Shown here: positions 1-13,690 of the stretch, one piece after another | Numbering within the stretch: position 1 is the first letter of the stretch | Layout of the letters: each line of letters begins with the position of its first letter | Assembly: GCA_036877525.1 (NCBI GenBank) | Contig: JAZGTH010000102.1 | Span: forward strand, 806,501 to 870,500 | From: Chromobotia macracanthus | Lineage: Eukaryota; Chordata; Actinopteri; Cypriniformes; Botiidae | Length of the DNA: 64,000 nucleotides | Reading direction: 5' to 3' | The notes under the pieces: model-generated | What the model was told of the DNA's origin: nothing | Database searches by the model: none | What the model saw: the letters and a program-made list of their open reading frames with translations, nothing else | Position numbers and translations under genes: made by a program

Positions 1-1409
1 AGAAAATCTGAATGATCTTCTGATACCATAAGCCTGTATTCTTTCAACCCCATAATCATCTGACCTGTGCTGCACTCTTACTCTTTAATGGCTCTGTGAG
101 ATACTGAAAGAACATTCTTCTCTATGTAGTCAGGACCTCTGATCTCAGATCTGTAGATTAGTCATTAGATAGCATGACCCCTGTTTTACAGAAAGGCTTC
201 AGACAGCAATAAAGAAGAAGTACAGCACATGTTCATGAGGGGTGAACTGTCACACTGTAATGGTGTCTTTATGAGAGTGCCTCTGGTCTTCACAAATCAA
301 ACCCTGCTGAAGAACATCACTGAACATCTGAGAAGCATTCAGAGGTCATTTATAACCTCAGTTCAGCTGAAGGTGATTGGAGTGGCTACAACAATCAGTT
401 CTCAGACATATGAGGAAATTCATTAGCACTTCATTTGCAGTTTGGGGGACATTTACACTTGGTCACTTCATGCTTTTATACAGATCAGATAAACATCTTG
501 CACACTACGTCTTTAATAATGGAAGCTTCTTCAATAAACAAAGCGTTTCTGCATGCAGGTCTTTCTGTCACCATCATGAATTTTTATTGGCTGCAGCGTC
601 TCTTTCTGTCTGCTCTCTCTCTGTGCATTTCATTCACACCTGCTGGCCGCATTCACAATGAAGAGCTCAAAAGTGTTCCGGTTGCCCTCATCCTTCACAC
701 CACACCCCAGTGAAATCTGTTTATGACAGCTCAGTGCCGCTCAGCGAGACAGTTCACTGCTTATCCTGTTTACATATCTGCTAAATATTGTGTCCAGAAT
801 CCTTCTTTTGCATATTTCTCAGCACCATGCTCTGTTCCTGATAAAGATGGATTGTAATGCTGCTCACAGAATGATCTCCTCCTGAATGGTCTGCATAATA
901 ACTCGACCTGTAAGTGAATCAGAACGCTGCTCCTCTCAACAAGAGTAAAAGGTGGACGAAAACCTGGATGTGAGCAGCGCTCGCTGTGGACCATGTTTCC
1001 ATTTTCACGCTAATCTCATTACTGTGTGAAGGAGATATTCAAGAGATCTCTTATTTCTCAGCTGTAGGAGACGGGAAATGTTATGACAGGTAAAGGTTAT
1101 TATTTAACGTGAAAATCTTTTCATATACTTAGAGCTAAATGATATCTCACAAATGTTATTTCCCTTCATTACATGCTTTATATTAAAGGATTATTTTGTG
1201 GCTCACAATCATCGGTTTAAGCTCGGTCTGTTGGGTCACATCCATTCCAGTATAATGAGGTAGACGGAGGCTGTCCCGCACGAGGTGTTCTGCAGCTAAT
1301 AAAGTGATAGATAAACTAAGTAAGCCATCGTTTTAAAACCAATTGTTTTGTCATGTAAATGTAATGTTGGTTTCTGGTTGTTGACGGCACAACAGTCTTA
1401 GAGGAGACA

Positions 1410-1416
1410 GAGAGAG

Positions 1417-1461
<45 letters not shown>
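1410..1461. repeat. (GA)n microsatellite
   Basis: About 50 bases of GA dinucleotides with a few AAAG and CGAG interruptions. Confidence 0.9.
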
Positions 1462-1462
<1 letters not shown>

Positions 1463-3295
1463 CACTGTCCACATCCAAACCTTCACTGAAGCTTTTCTTC
1501 TTCAGACAGCCTAAGAAAAGCCTCTGAGATAACAGCACCACCAGCATGACAGAGATTTGACAAAAGACAAAGAACTGCAGCCCACGCACAACACACACAC
1601 ATGCACAACCAGAACAAGCAGAATTAATGGAACTGTAGCAAATTTCATGCCAATTGTTAGGAGTAAATGTAAACTACTACCAACATGGTTTAGCAAAGAT
1701 TGTTTTTTTATTTTTACAGAGGGATGATTCCAAAATTAGAGTGTGAAGCAGCTGAATGAGCGGACTGGAGCTCTGAGAAGACATCTCATTTATTTTGACA
1801 TGGCTCCAGTCTGCTCATTCAGCCCATTCTCTCCGGCTCAAGACCTTTAACTGCATCTCTCCATCAAAGATGACAGCAGATTCCGTCTAGCAGATGGACT
1901 TGCTGAGCACATTCCTCAAGTTCTGTCACTTGTTTCCTCTGATTAGTTCACTGGGGAGACAGAGTGTGAAGGTATATAAAGAGTTCATCCATCAAACAGG
2001 AAGTGACATCACTCTCACACTTGTACACTTTAACAAATTGTTCGGGGCTTGTTGGTCCTCAAAGGCTATGCTTTGAGGCAGTTTACAGTACGTCATTATC
2101 ACAAAAGAAACCAAATGCAGATCCAAAACTGAGAGGTTTTGTATATACATGGACATAAAATATAGATTTAACATGAAACTATTTTACCACGTGAGAAGAA
2201 AGAGACTTCATTATATAAGAGACATGAAACCAACACAGCGAGGAAACCAGTCAATCATGCAGTTGAGCAGTATGACTAACATAATGTACACATACATTCA
2301 GTAACACGACTGGTTTTGATTTGTCCAGAAGTCTGCAGGTAATCACAGCTGTGCTTTGAATGTTTCCTCGTGTAATATTGCTTTAGTTGTACATGTTTTC
2401 CAAATGCCTGTGGTACGTTTTTGCCTTCCCTGACTCTGCCAATGATAGCAGCAAATTCAAACCAGAACCATAATTATAATGATGTTGTAGTTATTATAAC
2501 ATTTGTCAGTAAGATGGCTGTTTGAGTATTGTAGGAAGCTCCCTGCAGAGGCAGCCGTTACCAGCTGTGCACTACTGAGAACTGACTGTAGTTATGCTGT
2601 TTTAATGCTTTATATTTGTCCAGCCATGCATAGCAAATAAGAAGCAAAACACAACTACCTTCAAGTTTACGATCTCACTCTCTCAACTCGTTCACATACA
2701 TCTGATTGTATTTCACAAATGTCAATCTCTGTGTTAGAGTATAAAACTTTCTGTGCTTTTGTAATATTCAATAGTTTTTCTGTTAACTCCATTACCAGAG
2801 GATGGGGAAGGCAAAAACACAGTTTACAGTCACCCTCTTTTTCATTTTAGCATTCAGAATTTCTTGAGTATTAAACCCAATCACATCTGATCCTGGGGGC
2901 CCGATTATCTCTGGACATGAACTAACAGCACATTGTGTTGAAATGTTGATGAGGAATGACATTCTGTGATGTTTATATTTTTTGTCTAGTTAGCATTGTG
3001 ACTTAAATGACTTGTGCCTAACCAACAGAACATTCACAGCATGAGAAATACTGTCACGCTGTGCTTGTGCCTTTTGAATAAATAAAATAACACCAAGTCC
3101 CCCAGTTACTATAAAGACACTTTCACTAAATGTAAATCGCCTAATTACTGATAAAAAACTATTCAAATGTTACTTTAAAGTTTAAGCTGAACTTCAGAGA
3201 ACCGTGCAGCTCTGCCAGCAGTTACTGTGTCACTGAAGGGGTTATGTTCTTTGATTTATAACTTCATTTTGTTTGCTACTGTTAATAAAGGCAAC

Positions 3296-3360
3296 ATGTG
3301 TGTGTCAGTGTGTGTGTGTCAGTGTGTGTGTGTCAGTGTGTGTGTGTCAGTGTGTGTGTG
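3296..3360. repeat. 14-bp tandem repeat, TG-rich
   Basis: Four to five copies of a 14-bp unit, TGTGTGTGTGTCAG. It looks like a TG microsatellite in which one CAG interruption was amplified. Confidence 0.9.
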
Positions 3361-4177
3361 GTATGTCTAAATTTAACAATCTTGCATGATACCTGCAGCA
3401 CAATTCAGATGTGTCAGTGCTGCCCTGGGCGAGTCTGAGGGTAAATGTCACATGAGATGTTCCCCAGACACACAAAAGCACAGCTGTGAGAATCATTTCA
3501 TTCAAAACTCTGTCACTATCAGCGCAGTATTAAAAATTAAACCTGGGCACTGGCTCACGTCACGCACAGATCCATCTTTGATCAAATATTCAGGATTGGT
3601 TCGGTCCCCTGTGAGGCAGAGCTGCGTGTCTGCTGTCAGCGAGATGTTACTGCTGATTAATTACTGAATAATTTGTGTAAGAGGCGCGCTCACCGGGGCA
3701 TTTGTGTACTGAAGTGATGTTTACATAGTTTCACTTCAGACAATTGAAAGGACATCAAAACCAGTCCTTTATCACTTATTATTTGAGTGCAGTTTCTAAA
3801 TAACTTAAAACGTTTTTCATTTAGTTTACCAGCACAATTTAACCTGCTTACATTTTGCTCCTAAACTTTTATGCTTCTACACGGACAAAACATTATAGTT
3901 ACTGTATACAGAAAGCCTGAGATGAGGTTCATATGCCTGTTTTTTGTGTATGATGCTCTTCCCTGCTTTTGTTTGGAGACACCCACAGTCTTATTTCTGT
4001 CTGACCTTTTATATTTGACTTGCTTTCGTCCTCCTGAATAATGAATAATCACTTGAACAAACTGTCACATCACTTTAACTCATAATGAATCTGCACTGCA
4101 AGTGAACAGGAAGTCTACTGGTGCACGGCTCATACAATTAGAGTTGTTGTTTTTTTGTACATCAGCACTTAATGTAC

Positions 4178-4179
4178 AC

Positions 4180-4221
<42 letters not shown>
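4178..4221. repeat. (GT)n(AT)n compound microsatellite
   Basis: GT dinucleotides run directly into TA dinucleotides. The sequence just before it, a TTGTACATCAGCACTTAATG motif, recurs just after it at about 4,225-4,248, so a short flanking segment is duplicated around the microsatellite. Confidence 0.85.
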
Positions 4222-6644
4222 GTTATTTTGTACATCAGCACTTAATGCACACATGTATATGTGATTACATTAACAGGCTACAGATACCTGTAAAGCTTTG
4301 CAGTGTTGGTGAACACAGTTTGAGTTAGAACAACAGCATGACAGCCTGTATTCACAGCACAGCCCCGGATGCCTTATGAACAGGTTTCTCACTAAATAGC
4401 CATTAGTGTAATGTATATTTTAGCATGATTGGCTTTCTGAATTGATCAATGAGCAAGCAGAACCTGATCTCTCCATTTTTCATCACAATTTAATATAATT
4501 CTTACCTAATGAACATCCTAATCAGCTTCAAAATTATACAAACACAATGTCCACAGGGTATTGTGATAATCAGTCTGTTAACAAAAGTCCTCTGTTCTCA
4601 TTTTCCCCAAACAACAGCCCAACCTTGTGCTAGAAAAATCACGTGATGGAACCTCATCCTGCACCCTCATCGCCCAGCGGAACCCAGATGATGTGGGTTA
4701 TTCAGCCTCCTGTGACGTTCTGAACGGAGCATCGAGGTTGTTTTCTGCTTAAGATTAGAGCAAGATAAGAGTCAAACCTGAGGCTGTAAAGTAATCCTGA
4801 CGCATTAATACATCAGCATGCTGCTGCAAAAATCTGCGCATTTAATTCTGGTGCTGTTCTCCACAACCTCAATCGGTCCAATCATATTTAAACTCTCATA
4901 CCGCATCAGCCAATGATTAAACTGTAGGTCTGTGAGAGGAGGTGGACTGGGTGAGGCTAAACAGACTGTTCCTCTGTTCTACTCATTTCAGAGAACATCT
5001 CATTTAAAACAGCTTGTCATCTGTGGCAGGAAAAGAGAGATGAAGAGACACGGATGATCCCTGCTGTGCTTCAGATTAAAAGCATGACAGATAACCGTGT
5101 GTCTGAATAGAGCTTCACTGACAAATACGAGGTATCAGTTGAGCAGGTCAGTGGCAGTCTGTCCAGTCTGTGCCTGATGAATTACTGAATGAGCTCGGTC
5201 CAGTCATCACCCGCATCAGGGGTGCAGATCTGTGTGTGAGACACCCACAGTTGTGTTTTCACTGATTATCTTACAGTATACAGACATTTTGTTTATTAAA
5301 ACAAAACCCTACAAATCAGGGTGAAAAAGGGCATCTTGCTGTTCAGTTTCATGTTGCCATTTCTTGACTACACAGCATGTCTGCCCACAATGCAGCTTAT
5401 TTTGGCCAAGAATCACTCACTGAGACAACAGTCCTCTAAAAATCCCTCAACACAGCTGAACAACACAATCCCTGAACACAGCAAGAACAGAGAGAGCAAA
5501 GACTCTAAACAGAAACTCTTTCCTCAGTTGCAGTTTTAGTTTTAAAATAAGTGATGTAAACGGTGAGCAGTCTGCATTCGCAGATTTCATTCCCGGGTCA
5601 CACCAGGGCAGTTTGTGTTTGAGCACCAGACAAACGAAGGTTTGCGTGACAGCGCATCCAAAGACGAGTCTGTTCTCATTTCCTGTTCAAAGCATTTACA
5701 AAGACCAACAGTTTACAAAGTGGAGGCACCAGTCTTTTATTTTAGTGTCTCGGTTACACAGTGTGACAGACTGACACTTTCTACTGAAAGACGCTCTTCA
5801 AAAGGAGAAACAGAGATGTGTGTGTGTGTGCTTCATGTCAAAACAGTTCTGGAGTCTGTCAGATCTGATGAGGCTCACAGAAAGTGTTTGTGTTTGTTGC
5901 GAGGTTGAATCTACTGTTCAGTAGATTCAGGACAGTAGGATCGGGACAGAAAAATATGGAATTTCATCAGTAATATTATATTTTCCAATTTTGTTTCATG
6001 CATGTTGTATAAGTATAATTTCACTGGTGCTGTGGCAATTGTAATTGACTGTATTGCTCATGGTAACAGTTTTTCTTGACTTAGCTGTTCAGTGAAAAAT
6101 TCATTACTTTTAATAAATTGAATATTCTGCTTCCCAATGAGAGTCACGTCTTATGCATCACACAGCAGGTGATAATCAATCATTTTTAACATCGCTAACA
6201 AACAAAGTTGCGCTATATCAGCTGAACACCAGCCGTGTTCGACAGACGCAGTCACAACACATTCTTTACTCCATAGAGCAAAATGCCACTTTCTGTATTT
6301 TATCTTAGCTTTAGTGTCATATTAATGCTTAACATCTTGGTGTAATTAATTACCAAGAAAGCCCTGCTCTGTTAAAAAATACAGTTTTCTGAAGTATCAT
6401 GAGCACTCTCTGTTTTTTTTAACAGACGTGTGCATGTCTGTTAAATGCTAATGTTCCTCATCAGTCGACTAGAAGATAATCAGTTGGAATCTCCAGGGGT
6501 GGGACTAAAATTTACCTGCCACCTTTAACTCTCTGCACATGCAGAACGCTCTCACAAGTACATGCTGTTGAGTTTCACAGCTCTGATCTCTGAGAACAAA
6601 GACAGCACAGTTACTGAAACAAGGGGGCTTTGAAATGTACCGGC

Positions 6645-6714
6645 ACACATGCGCACACACACATGCACACACACACACACACCCATGCACACACACACAT
6701 CCACGCACATACAG
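6645..6714. repeat. CA-rich microsatellite
   Basis: Interrupted CA repeat with CATG and CCATG insertions. It opens spurious reading frames on both strands. Confidence 0.8.
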
Positions 6715-9034
6715 CATTCATTCTCCCCCGCGCAGCTCTGGAGATGCTCTCAGTTTGATTTCTTTTGCTGAGTGTTTTCATGTCTCTCATGTAAAGCTGT
6801 GCACTCTTCAGCTCACACACTGAAGCTGAAAAATTACAGCCACTGACTGTGTGTGTGTTCTCATTTACACTGAATATTATACAACACCAGAACAGCTTAT
6901 GAGAGGAACACACAGCCATCACGTGCACCAATAAAACTGTACAGAAGTTTGTTGTGACAGTAGACTAGCTTTCACTGTCACAAAACATATAATGGAACTC
7001 TACTGTTCTGCTCTGTTTGGCTCTAATGGTTGTCTAGGCACGTTTTCAACATTTAGTCAAAAAATCAGCTTTAGAAACAATAAAAACACTAATCTCGTTC
7101 TGCCTGTCTCTCTCACACACAAGTAAACACTCCCTCCTGGCACAGTGGGTCATTTGTCTCAGAAATCTGCTTGTGTGAGTAGAGGAGCTGTCAGAAAACT
7201 GATCAGTGCCACAGATGTGTGTGAAACAAGACGAGTGGAGGTCAGAGCTGGTGGCCTCCAAAGAGAAGCTGTTGAGAAGATACCTACAGACTACCATCTT
7301 CATACCTCACGCAACAGGCTGGAAGTCAGAGAAAAACACTGCAGAACCTTCCAGTGTACGAGAGGTTCCATCTGTTTATCATTCTTGTGTCTGTTGTAAT
7401 ACTGCATCTTCTAGCTTCTGTCACAGGTTGAGTAATCCTAATGGAGTGTAACATAATTAGGTGGCTCTTTACTTGGAAATAATACAATGTAAAATGTGAT
7501 TTTTATATAATTCAAAAGTGTGGAAAACGAGGCTTTTCTTTGCACTTTTGAAATAAAAGATTTCAATCCATTACATAGAGATAAAGCAAACTACAGATTC
7601 ATAATCAGAGCTATAAATTTTGCTTTGTTTTCTAAATTGTTTTTTAAATAACTTCAGTTACTTTTATGACAGACATTCATGATAGTTAAAACTCTCTTCA
7701 CAGTCCAGAATGACCATTAACACTTAAATTTACAATTTACCCTTAACAATTAAACCGTGCTGCACATTATCATACGACATATTTACATATTAGCCACTAT
7801 TACTAGAGCCCAAGGACTAGCCTCTCTGAAATTGCCTACCCTTCCTCTAAAGCCCCACCCCATACAGCCTCTTCCTCTGTGGTTAATGCAGTACAGATGG
7901 ATGGAGCTGCTCTCCACAGGGGTGGAAAACTATTATTCACCTCCACGAGGAATGATGGAATGTTTCAGCGAGGTTATTATAATGTAAGAGCGCATCTCTT
8001 TCTCAGAACTGTGCCTGACTCCCAGTCTGCTCGTCTCTTTAACATCATTTTAATAGAATCATTGAGGTCATTTCATTTTCATTTAAAAATGTAAACTCAA
8101 TTATCCTGCTATTATCTTTTCAGGTTTGGAGGATGTTTCAAAGGGCAGTCAAGATGATACTGCCATAGCACCAATAATGCTTAAATATTTCCTTACCAGA
8201 ATTACTATATACTTGCTTAATATATATTCACTTAGAGATCCTTCGAATCTCATAGCAAACTTAATTTATCACTTATTCATTCTTTTTGTGAATCATTGAT
8301 TTGTTTTCTGTTTTCTCTTAATATGCCATAAATGCCGTTGTACAAATGAACAGCTAAAAATGTTTATTGGTCATGTACAGTAACTGTAATGTAATAAACC
8401 TCAAAATCATGTACTGCAGTACATTTTACAACGACAAAGGAGACCTTGCAAATCTCTAAACTGTGGTAAAATCATTGTAAGCACAGCTTCTTGTGGTTTA
8501 TTGCTTCATTTATATTCTTGTTTTAGTATATGTATCTTATGTATCTCATTCTGAATACTGAACTTCAGTAGAAATTTGTCCAGTGACTTATGTTTCTTCA
8601 AATCCATCCAGTCGATTTTCTGATCCGTGTTTTTCCAGCACACCCACACACAGCTCCAGCGTTCTCATATGAGATGATCGTACATTTTTCAGAACCACAT
8701 GGCGATCAATAAGCATATTTTCATTTTCAGTAATACAACACATATAAACCCAAAGGAGAAAGAAAACAGGACATATCAAAACACCTGCAGTATTTCCTGC
8801 CTCTCACACCTCTACAAACCCTGTGTTATGTTCACATCTTCATCCATCTGTACAGATGTGAATCTTTAAAACAAACCTTTCAGCTAATAAACATGTTCAA
8901 ATGAGGATTATTTTCACGAAAGCTTGAGCTACATTATTCATTACCATGACACAAAACACACACAAAAATCACAACCTAATATGATTAATACCACCATGAC
9001 ACACCCTCAACTCAGGAGACCCGGATTTAAAGCC

Positions 9035-9265
9035 AGACCCAGTTAACACAAAACGTTCTCAGAACATTGGCTAACGTTCTCTAAAAGTTCTCTTGTTAAG
9101 ATGTTAGTGGAACATTTTAAAAATGCTACAAAATTATCTAAACATCTAAAAAACTGAATGTTTTGAACAGTCCTGGAACTTTCAAGATAACATTTTTAAT
9201 ATTTTTGTTACTTAAAGGAAACGTTAGGGAAACATTGTAACAACCTAAAATTTGTGAGCTGGGGG
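9035..9265. repeat. dispersed repeat, copy 1
   Basis: It contains GAATGTTTTGAA, then a run of AACATTTTTAAT and TTTTTGTTACTT, and ends in a TGTGAGCTGGG motif. The same words in the same order occur at about 30,305-30,470 inside a gemin2 intron. I infer a dispersed non-coding repeat family and cannot name it. Confidence 0.65.
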
Positions 9266-9702
9266 AGTTTTACACTGAAAGCTGAAATCACATACAGTAC
9301 ACACAAGAGTCAATTAGGCATCCAGCCCTCAAAGCTCCTGTAAATACAGTACAGTCACAATCTCAAGAAATAAATTACAAACACTGTCCTGAAGTGAACC
9401 GCCATGATGGAGTTACACTGGAGTTACTCTCATCAGTCATGAGATTCTGCTGCTCTTTATCAGTCTTTTATCATGTGAGGGGTAACAGGCTAGTGATGGA
9501 GGACAGACTAACAGAGAATTTAGCTGTATGAATGTTCATTACCACCGGCTGGAAGACAGGCATTCAGGGTGTTAAAATGTCACTATGCTGGTCTGTTCCT
9601 ATCCTGGTGTTTGTGTTATGCTATTAGTGCTATAGTCTGTTTAGGACAAAAGAAGCACCTGTTTTTAAAATAATACTTGGGCTGTGGCTGAGAGGTAATG
9701 CA

Positions 9703-9711
9703 CACGCGCAT

Positions 9712-9761
<50 letters not shown>
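9703..9761. repeat. (CA)n microsatellite
   Basis: Almost pure CA run of about 25 dinucleotides, preceded by GCGCATGCGC. Confidence 0.95.
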
Positions 9762-9763
<2 letters not shown>

Positions 9764-12700
9764 CATGTTTTCCAGTAATAAAATGTACAAACACCTCCTG
9801 AAACCCTCAATGAAAACATAATCTACATGTTCGATATGAAGTGAAAACCTTGAAGGCTTTTAACCAAAAGCCCTGCCTCCCTTTTCACCCCAAGGTCTCC
9901 ATTCAACATGTTTCTAATGATGCCTGGTCTTCCCATTAATTAAATTTGTCCTCTCTCCTCCGGTAATTATGCTCCGGTTTGGAGTTAAATCCAGAAAATT
10001 ACCTGCCAGGGGCGAACAAGGTGTTGAAAAGTTATTATTTCATCTCATATGACCATTATCCCTCTCTGTGAGTCATGGTCACCATCATGACCAGCATGTT
10101 CTTCAATCATTACAGAACTTTTTCACTGAGATTAGGGTGTGATTTATGAGTGTCAACAGGAGAAAGGTTAGAAATTACCCTGGCAAAAGTTACTGCTTAT
10201 AATGAGGCAGAGCTGATTTGTGAAACATAACTATAATTGTGCGGTACAAGGTCTCCATGTTCACACTGACTCCCGCAAACACTGATCTGACATGAATGTT
10301 TTTTCAAAACTGATACATGGGCAAAGTAATGGCAAACTTCTAAATCAAAACAATGACACTGTGAAACCTTCCACAGAACAATAACTTTTATGCTGAACAA
10401 ATGACTTTCCAGGTTATGCTGTGTGCTGCTGAAACAACAGTGAAACTAAAAACCCGAACATATTTCCTTTACATAAACCTGATGTTTGAAACAGAAATGT
10501 CAGTTTCTGCAGAAATAGAAACAAAACAGATATGCAGGCATATCCTACGGTCATAAAAGCATCAGTTTTTTCATATAGTCCACTATTCAATGCACATCTT
10601 TTATTCAGCACTGGTGGACAAAGTCTTACAGGAAGCACTGAGAGTATGAATATCTAAAAGAAATAAAGCAGAGGAGACTTACTGCAGGCAGGATGAAGGT
10701 GTCTGTAAAGAACATCCATCAGAACCTTCCTCATCATCACATCTCCACAGCTCACTGCTGAGACTGGCTGAACATTTCACCAGCACAAAACTTCAGCTTC
10801 ATGCTCCTGTGGGAGCTTTAGGTATGTCTGGAGCCCAAATCTTAAAAGTGGTTTTGTTGTTGCAAACATGCCACAAAGTCTTTTGGATTTGTTAGTGGTG
10901 GTTTAGGAGAGCTCTAAGATGGGGGTGAAACGCTATCTCTTCATTCACTTGGTAACTTTGAGACACAGGGAGCTGTTACTTACATCACGAATAGATTATG
11001 ACCTCACAACAAATCTGTGAATTAGCATGGGTTCACATTAATAACAATTAGCTAGTTATATCATCTTACAGGTGCCCAAGAAACAGCCTGTTTAAATCTC
11101 AGGGTCAAAGAGAAACTAAATTAGCACTGTTCTGCCTAACATCACAGCAAGCTGAGAAACGTCTTCAGAGATGTAGATCTCTAGAGGGTGAGCTGAAGGT
11201 TCTAGCTCTTCATTTCTCTGTGTGTTTAATCATCTCACCTGTCCAAAATCACAACACTGGCTCAACCAATGAAGTGCATTTGTTACAGAACCATGTTTGT
11301 CTAACCAATAGCAGACTGGTTTTGACATTGGTGAACATCTTTGATGCTTTCATCTCTACTCCAAATTGTAGCTTATTGTGCCAGATTGAAATATTATTCA
11401 AAACGATTGTCAGGATCTCACACTTTCCTGTCTGAAACAGTTTCTCTGAACAACTCATCAAACTCCTGTCAGCTGATCTATTTATCTGTGTGACTGTACC
11501 TGCTGTCTCAATTACTGGCAGACAGGCCCTGAAAAGCCGTCTCATCAGCTGCATCTGTCATTACCGATTAAACTCTGCAGCTTCCTGGATACTGGAAAAG
11601 GTGAAGGGACTTAAAACCAGATTGATCTGCTTTAAACTGCTTTTGATCTTCCTTTAAATGCTGTTCTACTGTCACATAAACTCTCTCACTGAAAGCTTTA
11701 CAAACTCATCTGATCAGTTGTCACGCCGTTTAGAAAGCCATCTGAGAAGCTTCTCGTTCTGCTTCTGATGGCAAAGACTTCAAAGGAATCAGAACTTCAG
11801 TGGTGATGAAACTGCCAATATTATCAGATTTGGAGAAGAGCGCTCCAGCTCATAGCAGCTATTACACACTCATGAAACAGGCTGTCAAAGGGCGTCATGT
11901 GTTGGCACATTTTTAAACCTCTGCATTTATCCTGTGAAGTATCATCACAGATTTCATTGGCTCAACACGCTCTATAATTGCACTCAAGTTGACGGTTTAT
12001 CAGCACAGCTGGCTAGCAGCAAACATCAGATTTATCTGCTGAAAAGATTTCTTCACCAAGTTTGAATTCAGCGAGGTGCTGAAAAATATTCCTTGGAGAA
12101 CTTGGCATTTTGTCAGTTTTTGGCGACGTTTGCCTGCTTCTGTTTCTCCTCTTTTCACTGCTTCACTGTCTAAAACACACTGAGAGGAAATTTAAGGGCC
12201 TTTGAGTCCCCAAACAGCCTGATCTAGTCAACTTGATCCCTCGGGTTCTTCTCACAAACTACTACAAATCACCCTGCAATCTTTTGGTACAGGAAACATA
12301 TATACCCTATATACACCATATATACCAACAGTAACAGTCACAACACAACACAGTTTACACCTGTCAGGATATGAACACCATATAAGCAAATATCTCACCA
12401 GACCTCCATAATTATTTGCTCAGCTAATGAGTCGAGAGCAACTGTTAGCCAGAGCAATAATTAATGCAATAATGTTTATTAAACAACTACAAAACAACAT
12501 AATTTACACTTGAAAACAACAGTTACAGAGCCATGATTAGATCTTGTACAAAAGCAATCAGTTAAAATGATAAAGCAGTAAAATCATCTGTTATTCATGT
12601 AAACCTTCAACCAGCAACCGATGATGGAACGGGAAAAACAGATATATAGTTAAACTTAAAGCCATCAAACTTCAAACAGGCCTAACTAGTCTCATAAGAC

Positions 12701-13589
12701 TGGTTACTGAAATATCAAAAAGAAAAATTTCTTCAACCATCATCACATTAACCAACCAAATCAATCTGTCTTCTGTGAGTCTCAGTGAAATAATACAGTA
12801 CGGTCAACACACAAACCAGAAACCATCATATCCATCTAATTCCAGATTTAGAAATCACTCCTCAACGCTGACAAGTCAAAATGTTCCAATAGAAAACACT
12901 AATATATAAACAAAAGATCTTATCTTAAATATTTACAAAGCCCACTGGATTTCCTTACGTACTGTGAAACTCCTGAGAAACTTGTGTTATCCATTTCCTG
13001 TGCGTTTTCCAAACAAAGTCTGTTTAACCAGGGAAAATCCTGCTCGATCATGTGACCAGGTAATGTGACCAGGTAATGTGATCAGGTCATGTGACAGTAT
13101 GGAAGATAATATTTCAAGGATAATTTACACATGACAGTTTGTCTTAAGAGCATTTAGACCCAAAACAGACATAAAGAAGTTTACATATCACTTCTCTATT
13201 AAATATATGTGGCAGAGCACCAATGTAAATGCACCATTTATTTATAAAAATAAGATGACAGATTACAGCTGTTTCCCTGCACAATTTACATACAGGGCAG
13301 AACAGAAGAGATATTGGGTTACAGGCTACATCTGTCCAATAAACTGATTATCTGTGAACAGTTACACAACACGGGCAGCTTACTGACTGTATCTCATCAT
13401 ATTAGAGCTTCTGAAGGGCAGAAATTGGACAAAGAGCAACCAGACTCCATATACAGTAAATGTAACTGATAAATACTGTCAGAAACATTGCCATGATTAA
13501 ATAAATACAGAAACAGATCAATGAAAACAATATATTTCAGATTTCAGATTGTGGTTAAACTGGTGATATTAGAGGACATTTCTCAGATC

Positions 13590-13690
13590 ATTTTATCATC
13601 ATTTACTTACCCTCATGTCACTGTGAAGCTGTATGATTTTGGTCTTCTCCAGCTCACTTCGTTTTTTAAATAAGCTCTTTTCCATATAAT
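13590..13690. repeat. dispersed-element relic
   Basis: The motif ATTTACTTACCCTCATGTCA, followed by GTATGATTTT, matches the terminal sequence of the inverted-repeat element at 17,634-17,992. Only one end is visible, so this is an old or partial copy. Confidence 0.5.
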